Notes: a model not told the origin generated them from the sequence alone. Shown: positions 44,065 through 55,321, counted from the first letter of the stretch. The stretch: 64,000 bases of DNA from Arthrobacter sp. SLBN-112 (GCF_006715225.1 NZ_VFMU01000001.1:558001-622000); one strand, 5' to 3'. A program made the numbers and translations.

Positions 44065-44125
44065 ACGGTGACGAAGCCGAAAGCAAGGGAAGATAGATCA
44101 AAGCCCCTCCTCGGAAGGACCTACG

Positions 44126-44926
44126 ATGACGTACACAGTGAACTGCTCCATCCTCCTCACGGAGCTTCCCCTGCTCGAGCGCCCTGCTGCAGCAAAGGCA
44201 GCAGGCTTTGACGCCGTCGAGTTCTGGTGGCCCTTCGAGGCCTCGGTCCCGGCAGACAGCGAGATCACCGAGTTCGAGAACGCCATCACGGACGCCGGCG
44301 TGCAGCTGACCGGCCTGAACTTCAACGCCGGCAACATGCCTGCCGGCGACCGCGGCCTGGTCTCCTGGAAGGGCCGCTGCTCCGAGTTCAAGGACAACAT
44401 CGACGTCGTGGCCGGCATCGGCGAGCGCCTGGGCTGCAAGGCCTTCAATGCCCTCTACGGCAACCGGCAGGACGAATTCACGCCCGAAGAGCAGGACGAA
44501 CTCGCGGTCAAGAACCTGGCTGCAGCGGCAGAAGGCGTCGCCCGCATCGGCGGCACCGTCCTCCTGGAACCCGTCAGCGGCGCACCCAGGTACCCCCTCC
44601 TCACCGCCGACGACGCACTCAAGGTCATCGCCCGCGTCAAGGCGGAGGCCGGCGTCGGCAACATCAAGCTCCTCGCCGACTTCTACCACCTGGCCGTCAA
44701 CGGCGACGACGTCCCGGCCGTGATCGAGAACCACGCCAAGGACTTCGGCCACATCCAGATCGCGGACAACCCGGGCCGCGGCGCCCCCGGCACCGGCACC
44801 CTCCCCCTCGGCGAATGGATCGCCCGCAGCCGTGAACTTGGCTACGAGGGCTACATCGGCCTCGAATACAAGGAACCGCAGGAGACTGCCTTCAGCTGGG
44901 CCATCCGCGAACACGCCGCCAAGTAA
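44126..44926 (+). CDS. hyi: Hydroxypyruvate isomerase
   Basis: TIM-barrel isomerase linking hydroxypyruvate and tartronate semialdehyde; 266 aa, standard length. Motifs: NCSILLTELPLLERPAAAKAAGFDAVEFWWPF, LNFNAGNMPAGDRGL, the metal Glu region VLLEPVSG and GHIQIADNPGRGAPGTG. First gene of the operon hyi-glxR-gcl-glxK-allB, downstream of two IclR-type sites. Confidence 0.93.
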   Translation: MTYTVNCSILLTELPLLERPAAAKAAGFDAVEFWWPFEASVPADSEITEFENAITDAGVQLTGLNFNAGNMPAGDRGLVSWKGRCSEFKDNIDVVAGIGERLGCKAFNALYGNRQDEFTPEEQDELAVKNLAAAAEGVARIGGTVLLEPVSGAPRYPLLTADDALKVIARVKAEAGVGNIKLLADFYHLAVNGDDVPAVIENHAKDFGHIQIADNPGRGAPGTGTLPLGEWIARSRELGYEGYIGLEYKEPQETAFSWAIREHAAK

Positions 44927-44936
44927 TCCCCACCCG

Positions 44937-45002
44937 CCCAACTGAGTAGCAGTAGATGTCGTTTAGACCGCCCAAAACGACATCTACTGCGACCTAGTTG
45001 GG
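44937..45002. repeat. 66-bp intergenic palindrome (REP-like)
   Basis: Arms 44937-44964 and 44975-45002 match at 25 of 28 positions (CCCAACT...GCAGTAGATGTCGTTT) around a 10-nt centre. It lies between hyi and glxR inside the operon. From memory, related palindromes recur in Arthrobacter-type genomes; this cannot be checked here. Confidence 0.7.
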
Positions 45003-45038
45003 TAACCCCGACACAGACTTTCAGGAAAGAGAACCATC

Positions 45039-45917
45039 ATGAGCAACGTTGCAGTCATCGGACTCGGAATCATGGGCCTGCCCATGGCCATCAACCTGGT
45101 CAAGGCCGGCCACACCGTCACCGGCTTCAACCGCAGCCAGGACAAGATCGACAAGCTCGTCTCCGAAGGCGGCAAGGGCGCCTCCAGCATCGCCGACGCC
45201 GTCAAGGATGCCGACGTCGTCATCACCATGGTGCCCGACTCCCCCGACGTCGAGGGCGTAGTCAGCGGCAAGGACGGCGTCTTCGCAAACGCAAAGCAGG
45301 GCGCCCTCTGGATCGACGCGTCCAGCATCCGCCCCGACGTCGCCGTCCGCCTCGCGGCAGAGGCCAAGGAAGCAGGCATCCGCCCCCTCGACGCACCCGT
45401 CTCCGGCGGTGAACAGGGCGCCATCGACGCCCTCCTCTCCATCATGGTGGGCGGCGACAAGAAGGACTTCGACGACGCCCAGGACATCCTGAACGCTGTC
45501 GGCAAAACCATCGTCCACGTGGGCCCCTCCGGCTCCGGCCAGACCGTCAAGGCTGCAAACCAGCTGATCGTCGCCGTCAACATCGAGGTCCTCGGCGAAG
45601 CAATCGCCTTCCTTGAGGCCTACGGCGTGGACACCGACGCCGCCCTCAAGGTGCTCGGCGGCGGCCTGGCCGGCTCCAAGGTCCTGGACCAGAAGGGCCA
45701 GAAGATGCTGGACCGCAACTTCGAGCCCGGCTTCCGCCTTGCCCTGCACCACAAGGACCTGGGCATCGTCACCTCCGCCGCCCGTGAAGCCAACGTCGCC
45801 ATCCCGCTTGGCGCCCTCGTCGCCCAGCTCGTCGCCGCCACCGTCAACCAGGGCGACGGCGCACTGGACCACTCCGGACTCTTCAAGCAGGTCCTCCAGC
45901 TCTCCGGCCGCAGGTAA
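45039..45917 (+). CDS. glxR: Tartronate semialdehyde reductase (2-hydroxy-3-oxopropionate reductase)
   Basis: Reduces tartronate semialdehyde to D-glycerate with NAD(P)H; 292 aa, beta-hydroxyacid dehydrogenase family. N-terminal Rossmann motif [19 protein letters not shown], substrate motif [11 protein letters not shown] and the catalytic Lys in [12 protein letters not shown]. It follows hyi after a 66-bp palindrome and precedes gcl after a second hairpin. Confidence 0.94.
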   Translation: MSNVAVIGLGIMGLPMAINLVKAGHTVTGFNRSQDKIDKLVSEGGKGASSIADAVKDADVVITMVPDSPDVEGVVSGKDGVFANAKQGALWIDASSIRPDVAVRLAAEAKEAGIRPLDAPVSGGEQGAIDALLSIMVGGDKKDFDDAQDILNAVGKTIVHVGPSGSGQTVKAANQLIVAVNIEVLGEAIAFLEAYGVDTDAALKVLGGGLAGSKVLDQKGQKMLDRNFEPGFRLALHHKDLGIVTSAAREANVAIPLGALVAQLVAATVNQGDGALDHSGLFKQVLQLSGRR

Positions 45918-45950
45918 CCCCGGCAGCAGGCGAACCAGCCCCTCCATAAC

Positions 45951-46019
45951 GGGGCACTTCGACACAGACACGCCGGCCGCCGTCGTCAATTACGACGGCG
46001 GCCACCCCCAAAGTGCCCC
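45951..46019. repeat. Nested hairpin between glxR and gcl
   Basis: Inner 12-bp stem GGCCGCCGTCGT/ACGACGGCGGCC (45975-45986, 45992-46003) with a CAATT loop, inside an outer 9-bp stem GGGGCACTT/AAGTGCCCC (45951-45959, 46011-46019). It could terminate, attenuate or protect mRNA within the operon. Confidence 0.65.
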
Positions 46020-46086
46020 ACGACGGTTCGTGGGGGTACTTCAGCACACCCAAAAACCGACTTCCCAAGCTTTCAAGGAGCACCCC

Positions 46087-47877
<1,791 letters not shown>

Positions 47878-47879
47878 CC

Positions 47880-49073
47880 ATGCGCGTGGTTATCGCCCCG
47901 GACAAGTTCAAGGGATCGCTCTCCGCCCCGGAAGTCTGCAGCCACCTGGAAAAGGGCCTGCAGCGCGGGGCGGGCGGGAACCTTGAGGTGGTCCGGATTC
48001 CGGTGGCCGACGGCGGCGAGGGTACCCTTGACGCCGCCGTCGGCTCCGGCTTCACCCGCCGCGGCGCAACGGTCACCGGTCCCACGGGCCAGCCCGTGGA
48101 AGCGGACTTCGCCGTCCGGGGACATGAAGCCGTCATCGAGATGGCCACGGCGTCCGGGCTCGCGCTGGTGCCGGGCGTGCAAAACGGTGGCCGGCCGGAC
48201 TCGGCAGCCGCCACCAACGCCACCAGCCTCGGGACTGGCCAGCTCATCCGCGCCGCATTGGACGCCGGCTGCCGCCGGATCATCCTCGGCGTGGGCGGCA
48301 GTGCCAACACTGACGGCGGCGCCGGGCTCCTGCAGGGACTCGGCGCCAGGTTCCTGGACAGCAGGAACAATGAACTCCCACCGGGCGGGGCTGCGCTGGC
48401 AAACCTGCACAGCATCGATTTCACTGATTTCGAGCCCCGGCTGGTGGACACCCGCTTTGTGCTGGCATCCGACGTCGACAACCCGCTGCTGGGCGCCCAG
48501 GGCGCCGCAGCCGTTTTCGGCCCGCAGAAGGGCGCCACACAACAGGACGTCGGCATGCTCGACGCCGCCCTGGCCAGGTTTGTCGAAGTCCTGGCCAGGG
48601 AAATCGGATTTCGCGCCGTCAAGGCTGCCGAGGCTCCCGGAGCCGGGGCAGCCGGAGGCGTGGGCTACGCCGCCATCGCCGTCCTGGCCGCAACGCGGCG
48701 GCCGGGCATCGACGTCGTCCTCGAATTCACCGGGTTGGCGGACCGGCTGGCGGGCGCCGACCTGCTGATCACGGGAGAAGGCAGCCTGGACGAGCAAAGC
48801 CTGCTGGGCAAGACCCCCATGGGTGTTGCCCGCGCCGCCGCTGCCCAGGGCGTTCCAGTCGTCGCCGTCTGCGGCCGGACCACCTTGGACCCCGGCCAGG
48901 CGGCTGCCGCCGGATTCGAGGACATCCACGCTTTGACGGCGCTGGAAAGCGATGTAAACAGGTGCATAGCAGAGGCAGGACCCCTGCTGGAGCAGCTGGG
49001 CACCCAGATCAGTGCGGGACTCGCGGCCAACAGGCCCGCCACCGCAAGTACCAAGGAGGACCTCCGTGTCTGA
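47880..49073 (+). CDS. glxK: Glycerate kinase
   Basis: Phosphorylates glycerate, entering glycolysis; 397 aa, GlxK/GarK family. N-terminal [20 protein letters not shown], central [22 protein letters not shown] and C-terminal [27 protein letters not shown] is 2 nt after the gcl stop, and the last 8 nt overlap allB, so gcl, glxK and allB are coupled. Confidence 0.94.
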   Translation: MRVVIAPDKFKGSLSAPEVCSHLEKGLQRGAGGNLEVVRIPVADGGEGTLDAAVGSGFTRRGATVTGPTGQPVEADFAVRGHEAVIEMATASGLALVPGVQNGGRPDSAAATNATSLGTGQLIRAALDAGCRRIILGVGGSANTDGGAGLLQGLGARFLDSRNNELPPGGAALANLHSIDFTDFEPRLVDTRFVLASDVDNPLLGAQGAAAVFGPQKGATQQDVGMLDAALARFVEVLAREIGFRAVKAAEAPGAGAAGGVGYAAIAVLAATRRPGIDVVLEFTGLADRLAGADLLITGEGSLDEQSLLGKTPMGVARAAAAQGVPVVAVCGRTTLDPGQAAAAGFEDIHALTALESDVNRCIAEAGPLLEQLGTQISAGLAANRPATASTKEDLRV

Positions 49074-50409
49074 AGAACGTTTTGACCTGGTCATCCGGGG
49101 CCAGCGCATCCTCACCACCGCCGGCATCGCCCCGCGCGAGGTGGGCGTCCGCAACGGCAGGATCGTGGCCATCGAACCGCTGGGCAACGGCCTGGCCAGT
49201 GCCGAAGTCATTGAACTCGCCGACGACGAAACCCTGCTGCCCGGCCTGGTGGACACCCACGTCCACGTCAATGAGCCCGGCCGCACCGAGTGGGAGGGCT
49301 TCGCCTCCGCCACCCGCGCCGCGGCAGCCGGCGGCGTGACCACCATCATCGACATGCCGCTGAACTCCGTCCCGCCCACCACAACCGTGGAAAACCTCAA
49401 GCTCAAGCGCGAGGTGGCCGAGGACCAGGCATTCATCGACGTCGGATTCTGGGGCGGCGCAATCCCCGGCAACAAAGCCGACCTGCGTCCCCTGCATGAC
49501 GAGGGCGTGTTCGGCTTCAAGTGCTTCCTCCTGCACTCCGGCGTGGACGAGTTCCCGCACCTGGATGCCGACGAGATGGAGGAGGACATGGCCGAGCTGA
49601 AGTCCTTCGATTCCCTCATGATCGTCCATGCGGAGGACTCGCACGCCATTGACCGCGCCCCGCACCCCGGCGGTGACCACTACCAGACCTTCCTGGCCTC
49701 CCGCCCCCGGGGCGCCGAGAACAAGGCCATCGCCGAGGTCATAGAACGGGCCCGCTGGACCGGTGCCCGTGCGCACATCCTGCACCTGTCGTCGTCGGAC
49801 GCGCTCCCCATGATTGCCAGCGCAAAGCGCGACGGCGTGAAGCTCACCGTGGAAACCTGCCCGCACTACCTCACGCTGATGGCGGAGGAAATCCCGGACG
49901 GTGCCACCGCCTACAAGTGCTGCCCGCCCATCCGCGAGGCCTCCAACCGGGAACTGCTGTGGCAGGGCCTGCAGGACGGCACCATCGACTGCATCGTCTC
50001 GGACCACTCCCCCTCCACACTGGACCTGAAGGACCTGGAAAACGGCGACTTCGCCGTGGCCTGGGGCGGAGTTTCCTCGCTGCAGCTGGGCCTGTCCCTG
50101 ATCTGGACCGAAGCCCGGCACCGCGGGATCCCGCTGGAGCAGGTGGTGTCCTGGATGGCGGAGAAGCCCGCCAACCTGGCACGCCTCACCAACAAGGGGC
50201 AGCTGGCGCTGGGCTACGACGCGGACTTCGCCATTTTCGCGCCGGACGAGGCGTTCGTGGTGGACGTGTCAAAGCTCAAGCACAAGAACCCGATCACCCC
50301 GTACGACGGCAAAGCGCTGTCCGGCGTGGTGCGCAAGACCTTCCTCCGCGGTGCCGCAGTGGACGGCCAGACCCCTACGGGCAGGCTGATCCGCCGCGGC
50401 GGCGTCTAG
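49066..50409 (+). CDS. allB: Allantoinase
   Basis: Opens allantoin to allantoate; 447 aa, cyclic amidohydrolase (dihydroorotase family). Motifs: [21 protein letters not shown] (metal His), [10 protein letters not shown] (carboxylated Lys), [19 protein letters not shown] and CIVSDHSPS (catalytic Asp). GTG 49066 follows AAGGAGG by 5-6 nt and overlaps glxK by 8 nt. It connects purine degradation to the glyoxylate genes upstream; allantoate amidohydrolase and ureidoglycolate genes are not in the window. Confidence 0.93.
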   Translation: MSEERFDLVIRGQRILTTAGIAPREVGVRNGRIVAIEPLGNGLASAEVIELADDETLLPGLVDTHVHVNEPGRTEWEGFASATRAAAAGGVTTIIDMPLNSVPPTTTVENLKLKREVAEDQAFIDVGFWGGAIPGNKADLRPLHDEGVFGFKCFLLHSGVDEFPHLDADEMEEDMAELKSFDSLMIVHAEDSHAIDRAPHPGGDHYQTFLASRPRGAENKAIAEVIERARWTGARAHILHLSSSDALPMIASAKRDGVKLTVETCPHYLTLMAEEIPDGATAYKCCPPIREASNRELLWQGLQDGTIDCIVSDHSPSTLDLKDLENGDFAVAWGGVSSLQLGLSLIWTEARHRGIPLEQVVSWMAEKPANLARLTNKGQLALGYDADFAIFAPDEAFVVDVSKLKHKNPITPYDGKALSGVVRKTFLRGAAVDGQTPTGRLIRRGGV

Positions 50410-50418
50410 GGACGCGCC

Positions 50419-51069
50419 ATGGCAGTGGAAGTCCACCATCCAAGGACGGCGTACCGTCCACGGTTGGCCCCGCCCAAAGCTGCCGCCCGCGGACTTGCCG
50501 TTTGGGTGGTCCCGGCCGAAGGAACCAGCCCGGAAATCCTGCGCCACGCCGCCCAAATGGTCCTGGCAAGGGCCCTCGAAACTGCTCCGGAGGCGGAAGT
50601 CCATTGGCCTGCCGCCGGAGCCCCCACGTCCGCCGCGGAAGGAGACGCAGCCGACTCCTCTCCGTCTCCTTCCACGGCGGAGGCAGCCGGCCCGGCACTT
50701 CCAAAGGACGACGACGGCACGCGGCTGCCGCCGTCGGCCGGCCCCGTCAGCCGGGTCGCCGTGGATCTCGCCGCCGACACCGTCCTGCTGGACGGCAGGC
50801 CGGTGGCGCTGACCGGCGTCGAATACAAAGTGCTGCGCTACCTGGTGACGCACCTGTCACGGACGGTGGGCCGCGAGGAACTGCAGGAGTTCCTGGAATC
50901 GCTGGATTTTCCCGGCGCCACGGCGCGCTCCATCGACGTCTACGTGGGCAGGATCCGCAAGAAACTAGGCAACGCCCGCCATGCCGTGGCCACCGTGCGC
51001 GGCGGCGGATACCAGTTTGTGCCGGGCCCGCACGCAGCCGTTCGTGGACCGGCGGAATACTGCATATGA
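50419..51069 (+). CDS. Winged-helix (OmpR-type) DNA-binding protein without receiver
   Basis: 216 aa; residues 1-65 form an unassigned alpha/beta segment, residues 66-105 an acidic/Ser/Pro linker, and residues 110-205 a Trans_reg_C winged helix (VDLAADTVLLDGRPVALTGVEYKVLRYLV, HLSRTVGREEL, RSIDVYVGRIRKKLG, TVRGGGYQF). No phosphorylation domain, so it is not a normal response regulator. It starts 10 bp after allB and may belong to the same transcript. Target and signal unknown. Confidence 0.8.
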   Translation: MAVEVHHPRTAYRPRLAPPKAAARGLAVWVVPAEGTSPEILRHAAQMVLARALETAPEAEVHWPAAGAPTSAAEGDAADSSPSPSTAEAAGPALPKDDDGTRLPPSAGPVSRVAVDLAADTVLLDGRPVALTGVEYKVLRYLVTHLSRTVGREELQEFLESLDFPGATARSIDVYVGRIRKKLGNARHAVATVRGGGYQFVPGPHAAVRGPAEYCI

Positions 51070-51150
51070 CGCGCTGGTTTGTATCACTAAGCGGCAACCC
51101 GCTTCACTTGATGTTTGGCCATCACTGACCGAGTCTTACAAAGGAACGCC

Positions 51151-51630
51151 ATGAGCCCCACCCTGACCACCAAGCTTCAGCCCGGCACCCCGGCTCCTGA
51201 ATTCACCCTCCAGGACGCCCAGGGCCGGGAGACCTCCTTGGCCGACTTCCGCGGCAGGAACGTCATTGTGTACTTCTACCCGAAGGCCGCCACCCCCGGC
51301 TGCACCACCGAGGCCTGCGACTTCCGCGACAGCCTGGCATCCCTCCAGGGCAAGGGCTACGAGGTCGTCGGCATCTCCCCGGACGCCCAGGAAGCCCTGG
51401 CCGGCTTCACCGGTGATTTCTCCCTGACCTTCCCGCTGCTCTCCGACCCCGACCACACTGTTGCCCTGGCCTACGGCGCCTGGGGCGAAAAACTGGTCCA
51501 CGGCGAAATCCACGAGGGCATTGTCCGCTCCACCGTTGTGCTGGACCCCGAAGGAAAAGTCACCCTGGCCCAGTACCAGGTGCAGGCCGACGGCCACGTC
51601 GCCCAGCTCAAGGAAGCCCTGGGCGTCTAG
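51151..51630 (+). CDS. bcp: Thioredoxin-dependent peroxiredoxin (BCP/PrxQ)
   Basis: Reduces hydrogen and organic peroxides; 159 aa. Active-site pair ATPGCTTEACDF (peroxidatic Cys in GCT, resolving Cys five residues later), preceded by FTLQDAQGRETSLADFRGRNVIVYFYP. ATG 51151 follows AAAGGA. It ends with a terminator; no clear functional link to the allantoin operon. Confidence 0.93.
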   Translation: MSPTLTTKLQPGTPAPEFTLQDAQGRETSLADFRGRNVIVYFYPKAATPGCTTEACDFRDSLASLQGKGYEVVGISPDAQEALAGFTGDFSLTFPLLSDPDHTVALAYGAWGEKLVHGEIHEGIVRSTVVLDPEGKVTLAQYQVQADGHVAQLKEALGV

Positions 51631-51660
51631 GACGCTCCATCACCTTCCGCAGGTTCCCCT

Positions 51661-51691
51661 GGACGCTTCCGCAGATGCTGCGGGAGCGTCC
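51661..51691. terminator. Bidirectional hairpin terminator
   Basis: 13-nt arms (51661-51673 and 51679-51691) with one G:U pair and a 5-nt loop, between bcp and the converging MFS gene. Confidence 0.75.
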
Positions 51692-51696
51692 GGCCT

Positions 51697-53091
51697 TTAA
51701 CCGGCCGCCTTCGCTTCTGCCGCCACCTGCGCATACGAATCCGATACGCGGCGGTAGACCGGCGTCAGGAAGGCCAGCAGGGCGGCCGCGATCATGATGA
51801 TGCCGCCCACCAGGAAAACCAGTGCGATGCCCCGCGAGGTGCCCTCGCCCAGCAGCGGAGCCAGCCGGGCGGCGCCGTCCGCGGACCGCGCGTAGGGAAT
51901 GATCCAGAACTGGGCAATGGGGGCGATCACGAACGCCGTCACGGGCGCCGCGGCTGACTCGAATGCCATGGCGAAGCCAAAAACCCTGCCCTGCCGCTCC
52001 AACGGAACCACCCGCTGGATCACGGTTTGTTCGGCCGCCTCCACGAACGGGACCAGCACCAGGTAAAGCCAGATCCCCAGGATGTAAAGCCACGCCCACT
52101 CCCGCAGCGTGAACACTGCACCGATCACGCCCATGGCCGCCACCGCAGCCAGCAGGGTCCGCAGGGGATTGGCGCCGAGCCCGAACTTGCCGATCAGGGC
52201 GCCACCGATGATGAACCCGGTGGATCCCACCGCGAAGACGGCGCCCCACATCTCCACGGAGAACATTTCCAGCCCGTACGGATCCATCAGCGCCATGTAG
52301 ACGCCGCCGATGAAGTTGTTGAACGTGGAAAACAGGATCAACGCGAACAACCCCGAGATGGCCAGCACGGCCGCGAGCGAGCCCCGGAGGTCGAACCCGC
52401 CGTGGGCGTCCGTTGCAGCGGCCCGCACCTCCTCCGGCATCCGCAGGGTCAGCAGGTGGACAAAGGCCACCGCCGTGAGCACCAGGGCGGCGGCAATGGT
52501 CCAGCCCATGCCCAGCAGGCCCACCGATAATCCGGACAGCAGGGAGGTGACGATGAACATCAGTCCCTGCACCATCCCCACCAGCCCGTTGGCGTTGGCG
52601 CGGCGCTCCGGTTCGATGAGGATGGTCACGGTGGTGGAGAGGGCAATGTTCCGCAGGTTCTCCACCACGGCGCCGATCAGGATGACCAGGGTGAAGACCC
52701 AGAACCACGGGCCCGCAAGGTCCAGCAGGGACGTAGCCGGCGTCAGCAGGAACATCACCCCGGACAGCACGAACATCACCAGCGTGAAGCCGGCGGCAAA
52801 GCGCATCACGGCCAGCTTGCGGTACCGGTCCACGAAGGTGCCGAAGCTGATGCTGGAGAGGGCAATGAGCAGCATGTACGCGCCGCCCACCACGCCCGTG
52901 GCGATCACGTTGCGCGTCTCCAGGTACAGCCAGAACGTCAGGGCGAACCACAGATAGCTGGTGGTGATGTTGGCCAGGGCGGTGTTGACCAGGATGCCGG
53001 TGAAGGTCCGGGAGCGTTCGGCTGGACTGCGCAGGGAGGTGCCGACGGTATCCGGACCCGCAGCAGCCTTCCCCGGTTCCTGCTGGGTCAT
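51697..53091 (-). CDS. MFS transporter (drug efflux-like)
   Basis: Major facilitator of 464 aa with about 12 membrane segments; GTFVDRYRKLAVMR is the loop 2-3 motif, EPERRANANGLVG lies in the middle, and RVVPLERQGRVFGFAMAFE in the second half. It resembles macrolide/multidrug exporters (MefA type) more than sugar carriers. Monocistronic; no regulator adjacent. Substrate unknown. Confidence 0.85.
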   Translation of the reverse strand: MTQQEPGKAAAGPDTVGTSLRSPAERSRTFTGILVNTALANITTSYLWFALTFWLYLETRNVIATGVVGGAYMLLIALSSISFGTFVDRYRKLAVMRFAAGFTLVMFVLSGVMFLLTPATSLLDLAGPWFWVFTLVILIGAVVENLRNIALSTTVTILIEPERRANANGLVGMVQGLMFIVTSLLSGLSVGLLGMGWTIAAALVLTAVAFVHLLTLRMPEEVRAAATDAHGGFDLRGSLAAVLAISGLFALILFSTFNNFIGGVYMALMDPYGLEMFSVEMWGAVFAVGSTGFIIGGALIGKFGLGANPLRTLLAAVAAMGVIGAVFTLREWAWLYILGIWLYLVLVPFVEAAEQTVIQRVVPLERQGRVFGFAMAFESAAAPVTAFVIAPIAQFWIIPYARSADGAARLAPLLGEGTSRGIALVFLVGGIIMIAAALLAFLTPVYRRVSDSYAQVAAEAKAAG

Positions 53092-53180
53092 GGGTTCCAG
53101 TGTAGTGAGGCACCATAATTGCCAACAGGGTGGAAACTAGGCTGATGGGGAGGTCGTTGGCGCACAGGGAAGGGACGGGC

Positions 53181-53579
53181 ATGGACCACGGGACGGAAAA
53201 GGAAACCCCGGACGACAGGATCGATCCCCGCCTCCTGTTGCTGTTGACCTCGGTCTTTGGGACAGGCCCCGACGCAACCCTGGAACTCACCGTGGTGGTT
53301 GACGGTGCCGTCATTTCGGGGTCGGTGGTGTCGGAGCATTCGTGGACCCAGCGGCAGAATGACCAGGTGCGGATCGGCAGCTGGGCCATCGCCGGGGTTC
53401 TCGACTCGTGGGAATCCGGCGCGGATGAAGCCGATATCCGCTCTGGAGGCCAGCCACGGTACATCCATTTCCTGGGGCCAGTCCTGCTTTCAGGAGGTGT
53501 CAGGGTGCCCCTTCAGGCAACCAGGGTTGATGTCCGCAAGGTCGCCGCCTGGAGCATCGGCAGGATGCCGGAAGACTAG
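53181..53579 (+). CDS. GvpU-like (gas vesicle accessory-like) protein
   Basis: 132 aa; the pattern DPRLLLLLTSVFGTGPDATLELTVVVDGAVISGSVVSEHSW resembles GvpU-type proteins, but no other gas vesicle gene is present, so the label names similarity rather than function. ATG 53181 follows AGGGACGGGC; ATG 53145 and 53130 are alternatives. It is followed 9 bp later by the GNAT gene, likely co-transcribed. Similarity recalled, not searched. Confidence 0.5.
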   Translation: MDHGTEKETPDDRIDPRLLLLLTSVFGTGPDATLELTVVVDGAVISGSVVSEHSWTQRQNDQVRIGSWAIAGVLDSWESGADEADIRSGGQPRYIHFLGPVLLSGGVRVPLQATRVDVRKVAAWSIGRMPED

Positions 53580-53588
53580 GATGGCGGC

Positions 53589-54161
53589 ATGGCCATTGAG
53601 GTGCACCCGGCGACGAACTTCGAGGACGTGAAGGCAGTGCTGGGGCCCAAACGGCCGGATGCCACCGTCTGCTGGTGCCTGAGCTACCGGATCCCTTCCA
53701 AACAGAACATCTCCCTCCGTGCTGAAGAGCGCGGGGAGCTGGTCAGGCAGCTGGTGGCCCAGAATCCGCCCCCCGGAGTGGTGGCGTACGACGGCGGCGC
53801 ACCAGTTGGGTGGGCAGCAGTCCATCCACGTGCGGACACAACCTTTGCCCGCAACAGAAGAATTCCCCATGTGGACGATCAGGACGTGTGGTCCGTGTGG
53901 TGCCTTCGCGTCCGTCCCGGCCACCGCGGCATAGGTATCTCGCACCATCTCCTGGCCGGCGCCGTGGCTATGGCCCGCTCCCACGGGGCACGCGCCATCG
54001 AGGGCTATCCCGTGGACAACAAGGGCAGCAAGGTGGACCTCACCATGGCCTACGTGGGCACCCGGAAGCTGTTCGAGGACGCGGGCTTCACCAAGGCGGC
54101 GGACACCCAATCCGTGCTGAACGGCTTCCCGCGGGTACTCATGCGGCTGGAGCTGGCATGA
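53589..54161 (+). CDS. GNAT-family N-acetyltransferase
   Basis: 190-aa acetyltransferase with an acetyl-CoA-binding segment VWCLRVRPGHRGIGISHHLLAGAVAMARSHGA (RxGxG-like RPGHRGIG) and a VVAYDGGAPVGWAAVHPR beta strand. CWCLSYRIPSKQ near the N-terminus is typical of a subgroup of unknown substrate. Its stop overlaps the next ATG by 4 nt (ATGA). Confidence 0.87.
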   Translation: MAIEVHPATNFEDVKAVLGPKRPDATVCWCLSYRIPSKQNISLRAEERGELVRQLVAQNPPPGVVAYDGGAPVGWAAVHPRADTTFARNRRIPHVDDQDVWSVWCLRVRPGHRGIGISHHLLAGAVAMARSHGARAIEGYPVDNKGSKVDLTMAYVGTRKLFEDAGFTKAADTQSVLNGFPRVLMRLELA

Positions 54162-54829
54162 CTGGGGAAGTTTTGGCGGCAGTCCTCGCTGAGCTGTCCG
54201 CACTCGAAGACCCACATGTGCGCGGGGCCAACCAAAAGCGCGGGGATGACCACGGCGTCAACCTCGCCCGGCTGCGGGAGATCGCCAGGCGTTTGAAGAC
54301 CCAGCAGGACCTTGCCCTGGATCTTTGGGCTACCGGTGATACGGCGGCGCGGCTGCTGGCTGTGTTGATCTGCCGCCCGAAAGACTTTGGTCCAGACGAA
54401 CTGGACATCATGCTCCGCGAGTCGGGCGCACCTAAACTGCAGGACTGGCTGGTGAACTATGTGGTCAAGAAGACACCTCACGCCGCGGCCCTGCGGCTCG
54501 CCTGGATGGCTGATCCCGACGAACGTGTTGCAAGTGCCGGCTGGGAGCTGACCGCCGACCGGGCAGCCAGGAAACCCGATGGACTGGATCTGCCAGGCCT
54601 CCTGGACACCATCGAAGCGCAGATGAAGGACGCTCCGGGCCGGCTGCAGTGGTCAATGAACACCACCCTCGTGCGGATCGGCATTGAACACGCGGATCTC
54701 CGGGCCCGGGCCCTGGACATCGGCGAGCGCCTGGGCGTCCTGAAGGACTACCCCACGCCACCCAATTGCACGTCGCCGTACGCGCCTGCATGGATCAATG
54801 AGATGGTCAGCCGGCAGCAGCGGGCCTAA
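54158..54829 (+). CDS. DNA alkylation repair (AlkD-like) protein
   Basis: 223-aa HEAT-repeat glycosylase-type protein of the DNA_alkylation family (NLARLREIARRLKTQQDLALDLWATGDTAARLLAVLICRPKDF, then LQDWLVNYVVKKTPHAAALRLAWMADPDERVASAGWEL). ATG 54158 overlaps the GNAT stop. Members excise bulky alkylated bases or act on related damage; catalytic residues cannot be confirmed without alignment. Confidence 0.82.
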   Translation: MTGEVLAAVLAELSALEDPHVRGANQKRGDDHGVNLARLREIARRLKTQQDLALDLWATGDTAARLLAVLICRPKDFGPDELDIMLRESGAPKLQDWLVNYVVKKTPHAAALRLAWMADPDERVASAGWELTADRAARKPDGLDLPGLLDTIEAQMKDAPGRLQWSMNTTLVRIGIEHADLRARALDIGERLGVLKDYPTPPNCTSPYAPAWINEMVSRQQRA

Positions 54830-54872
54830 CCGGCAGTACACCCGGGCCGGAACGCGATGGGCAGGTGGGAGG

Positions 54873-54989
54873 CTACTTCCGCCGCCAGTATTTGCCCCAG
54901 TCGACTTCCATGGCCCACAGCGCCAGAAGCAGCGCGTCCATGGTCATCAGCCCTGCCAAAAGGTACGCCCAACCCGCCAAAGCACCCAC
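54873..54989 (-). CDS. 38-residue membrane protein (small unlisted gene)
   Basis: A 38-codon frame from GTG 54989 to TAG 54873: a hydrophobic core (ALAGWAYLLAGL, then ALLLALWAM) and a charged, aromatic C-terminus (EVDWGKYWRRK). AGGAG lies 6 nt upstream of the GTG, a good ribosome-binding site. It looks like a single-pass membrane peptide. Short actinobacterial hypothetical genes of this form exist; function unknown. Confidence 0.6.
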   Translation of the reverse strand: MGALAGWAYLLAGLMTMDALLLALWAMEVDWGKYWRRK

Positions 54990-55039
54990 TGCAATCTCCT
55001 GACTATCCCCAGCCAATCGATTGCTGCTAAGTGTGGCAC

Positions 55040-55321
55040 CTAGAGCGCCGGGACGGAATGCCCTCCACCCGCAGTTTTAAAAAGCACGCCCAACCTGTGG
55101 TGCGCCTCGGTCTCCAGCTTGAGCCGGCGGGTCAGTTTCTCCACGTGCCGGGACATCTCCTCCCCCACCGGGAGCCGGTCTCCGGGCCAGCTGGACGCTT
55201 CCCGGGATTCCGCCAGCGCGTCCTCCAGTTCCCTGGCCGCCGCCCGCACTTTGCGTGAATGGAAATAAAGGCGGAGCAATGCCTTGGCCTTGTCCGCACC
55301 GTTCCTTTTCATGTGTTCCAT
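55040..55321 (-). CDS. Hypothetical protein, charged helical
   Basis: 93 aa, rich in Arg, Lys, Glu and Leu: KAKALLRLYFHSRKVRAAARELEDALAES and SRHVEKLTRRLKLETEAHHRLGVLF look like long helices, possibly coiled coil. ATG 55321 is chosen; ATG 55342 is possible. No recognised domain. It follows the 38-residue gene on the same strand by position only. Confidence 0.5.
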   Translation of the reverse strand: MEHMKRNGADKAKALLRLYFHSRKVRAAARELEDALAESREASSWPGDRLPVGEEMSRHVEKLTRRLKLETEAHHRLGVLFKTAGGGHSVPAL

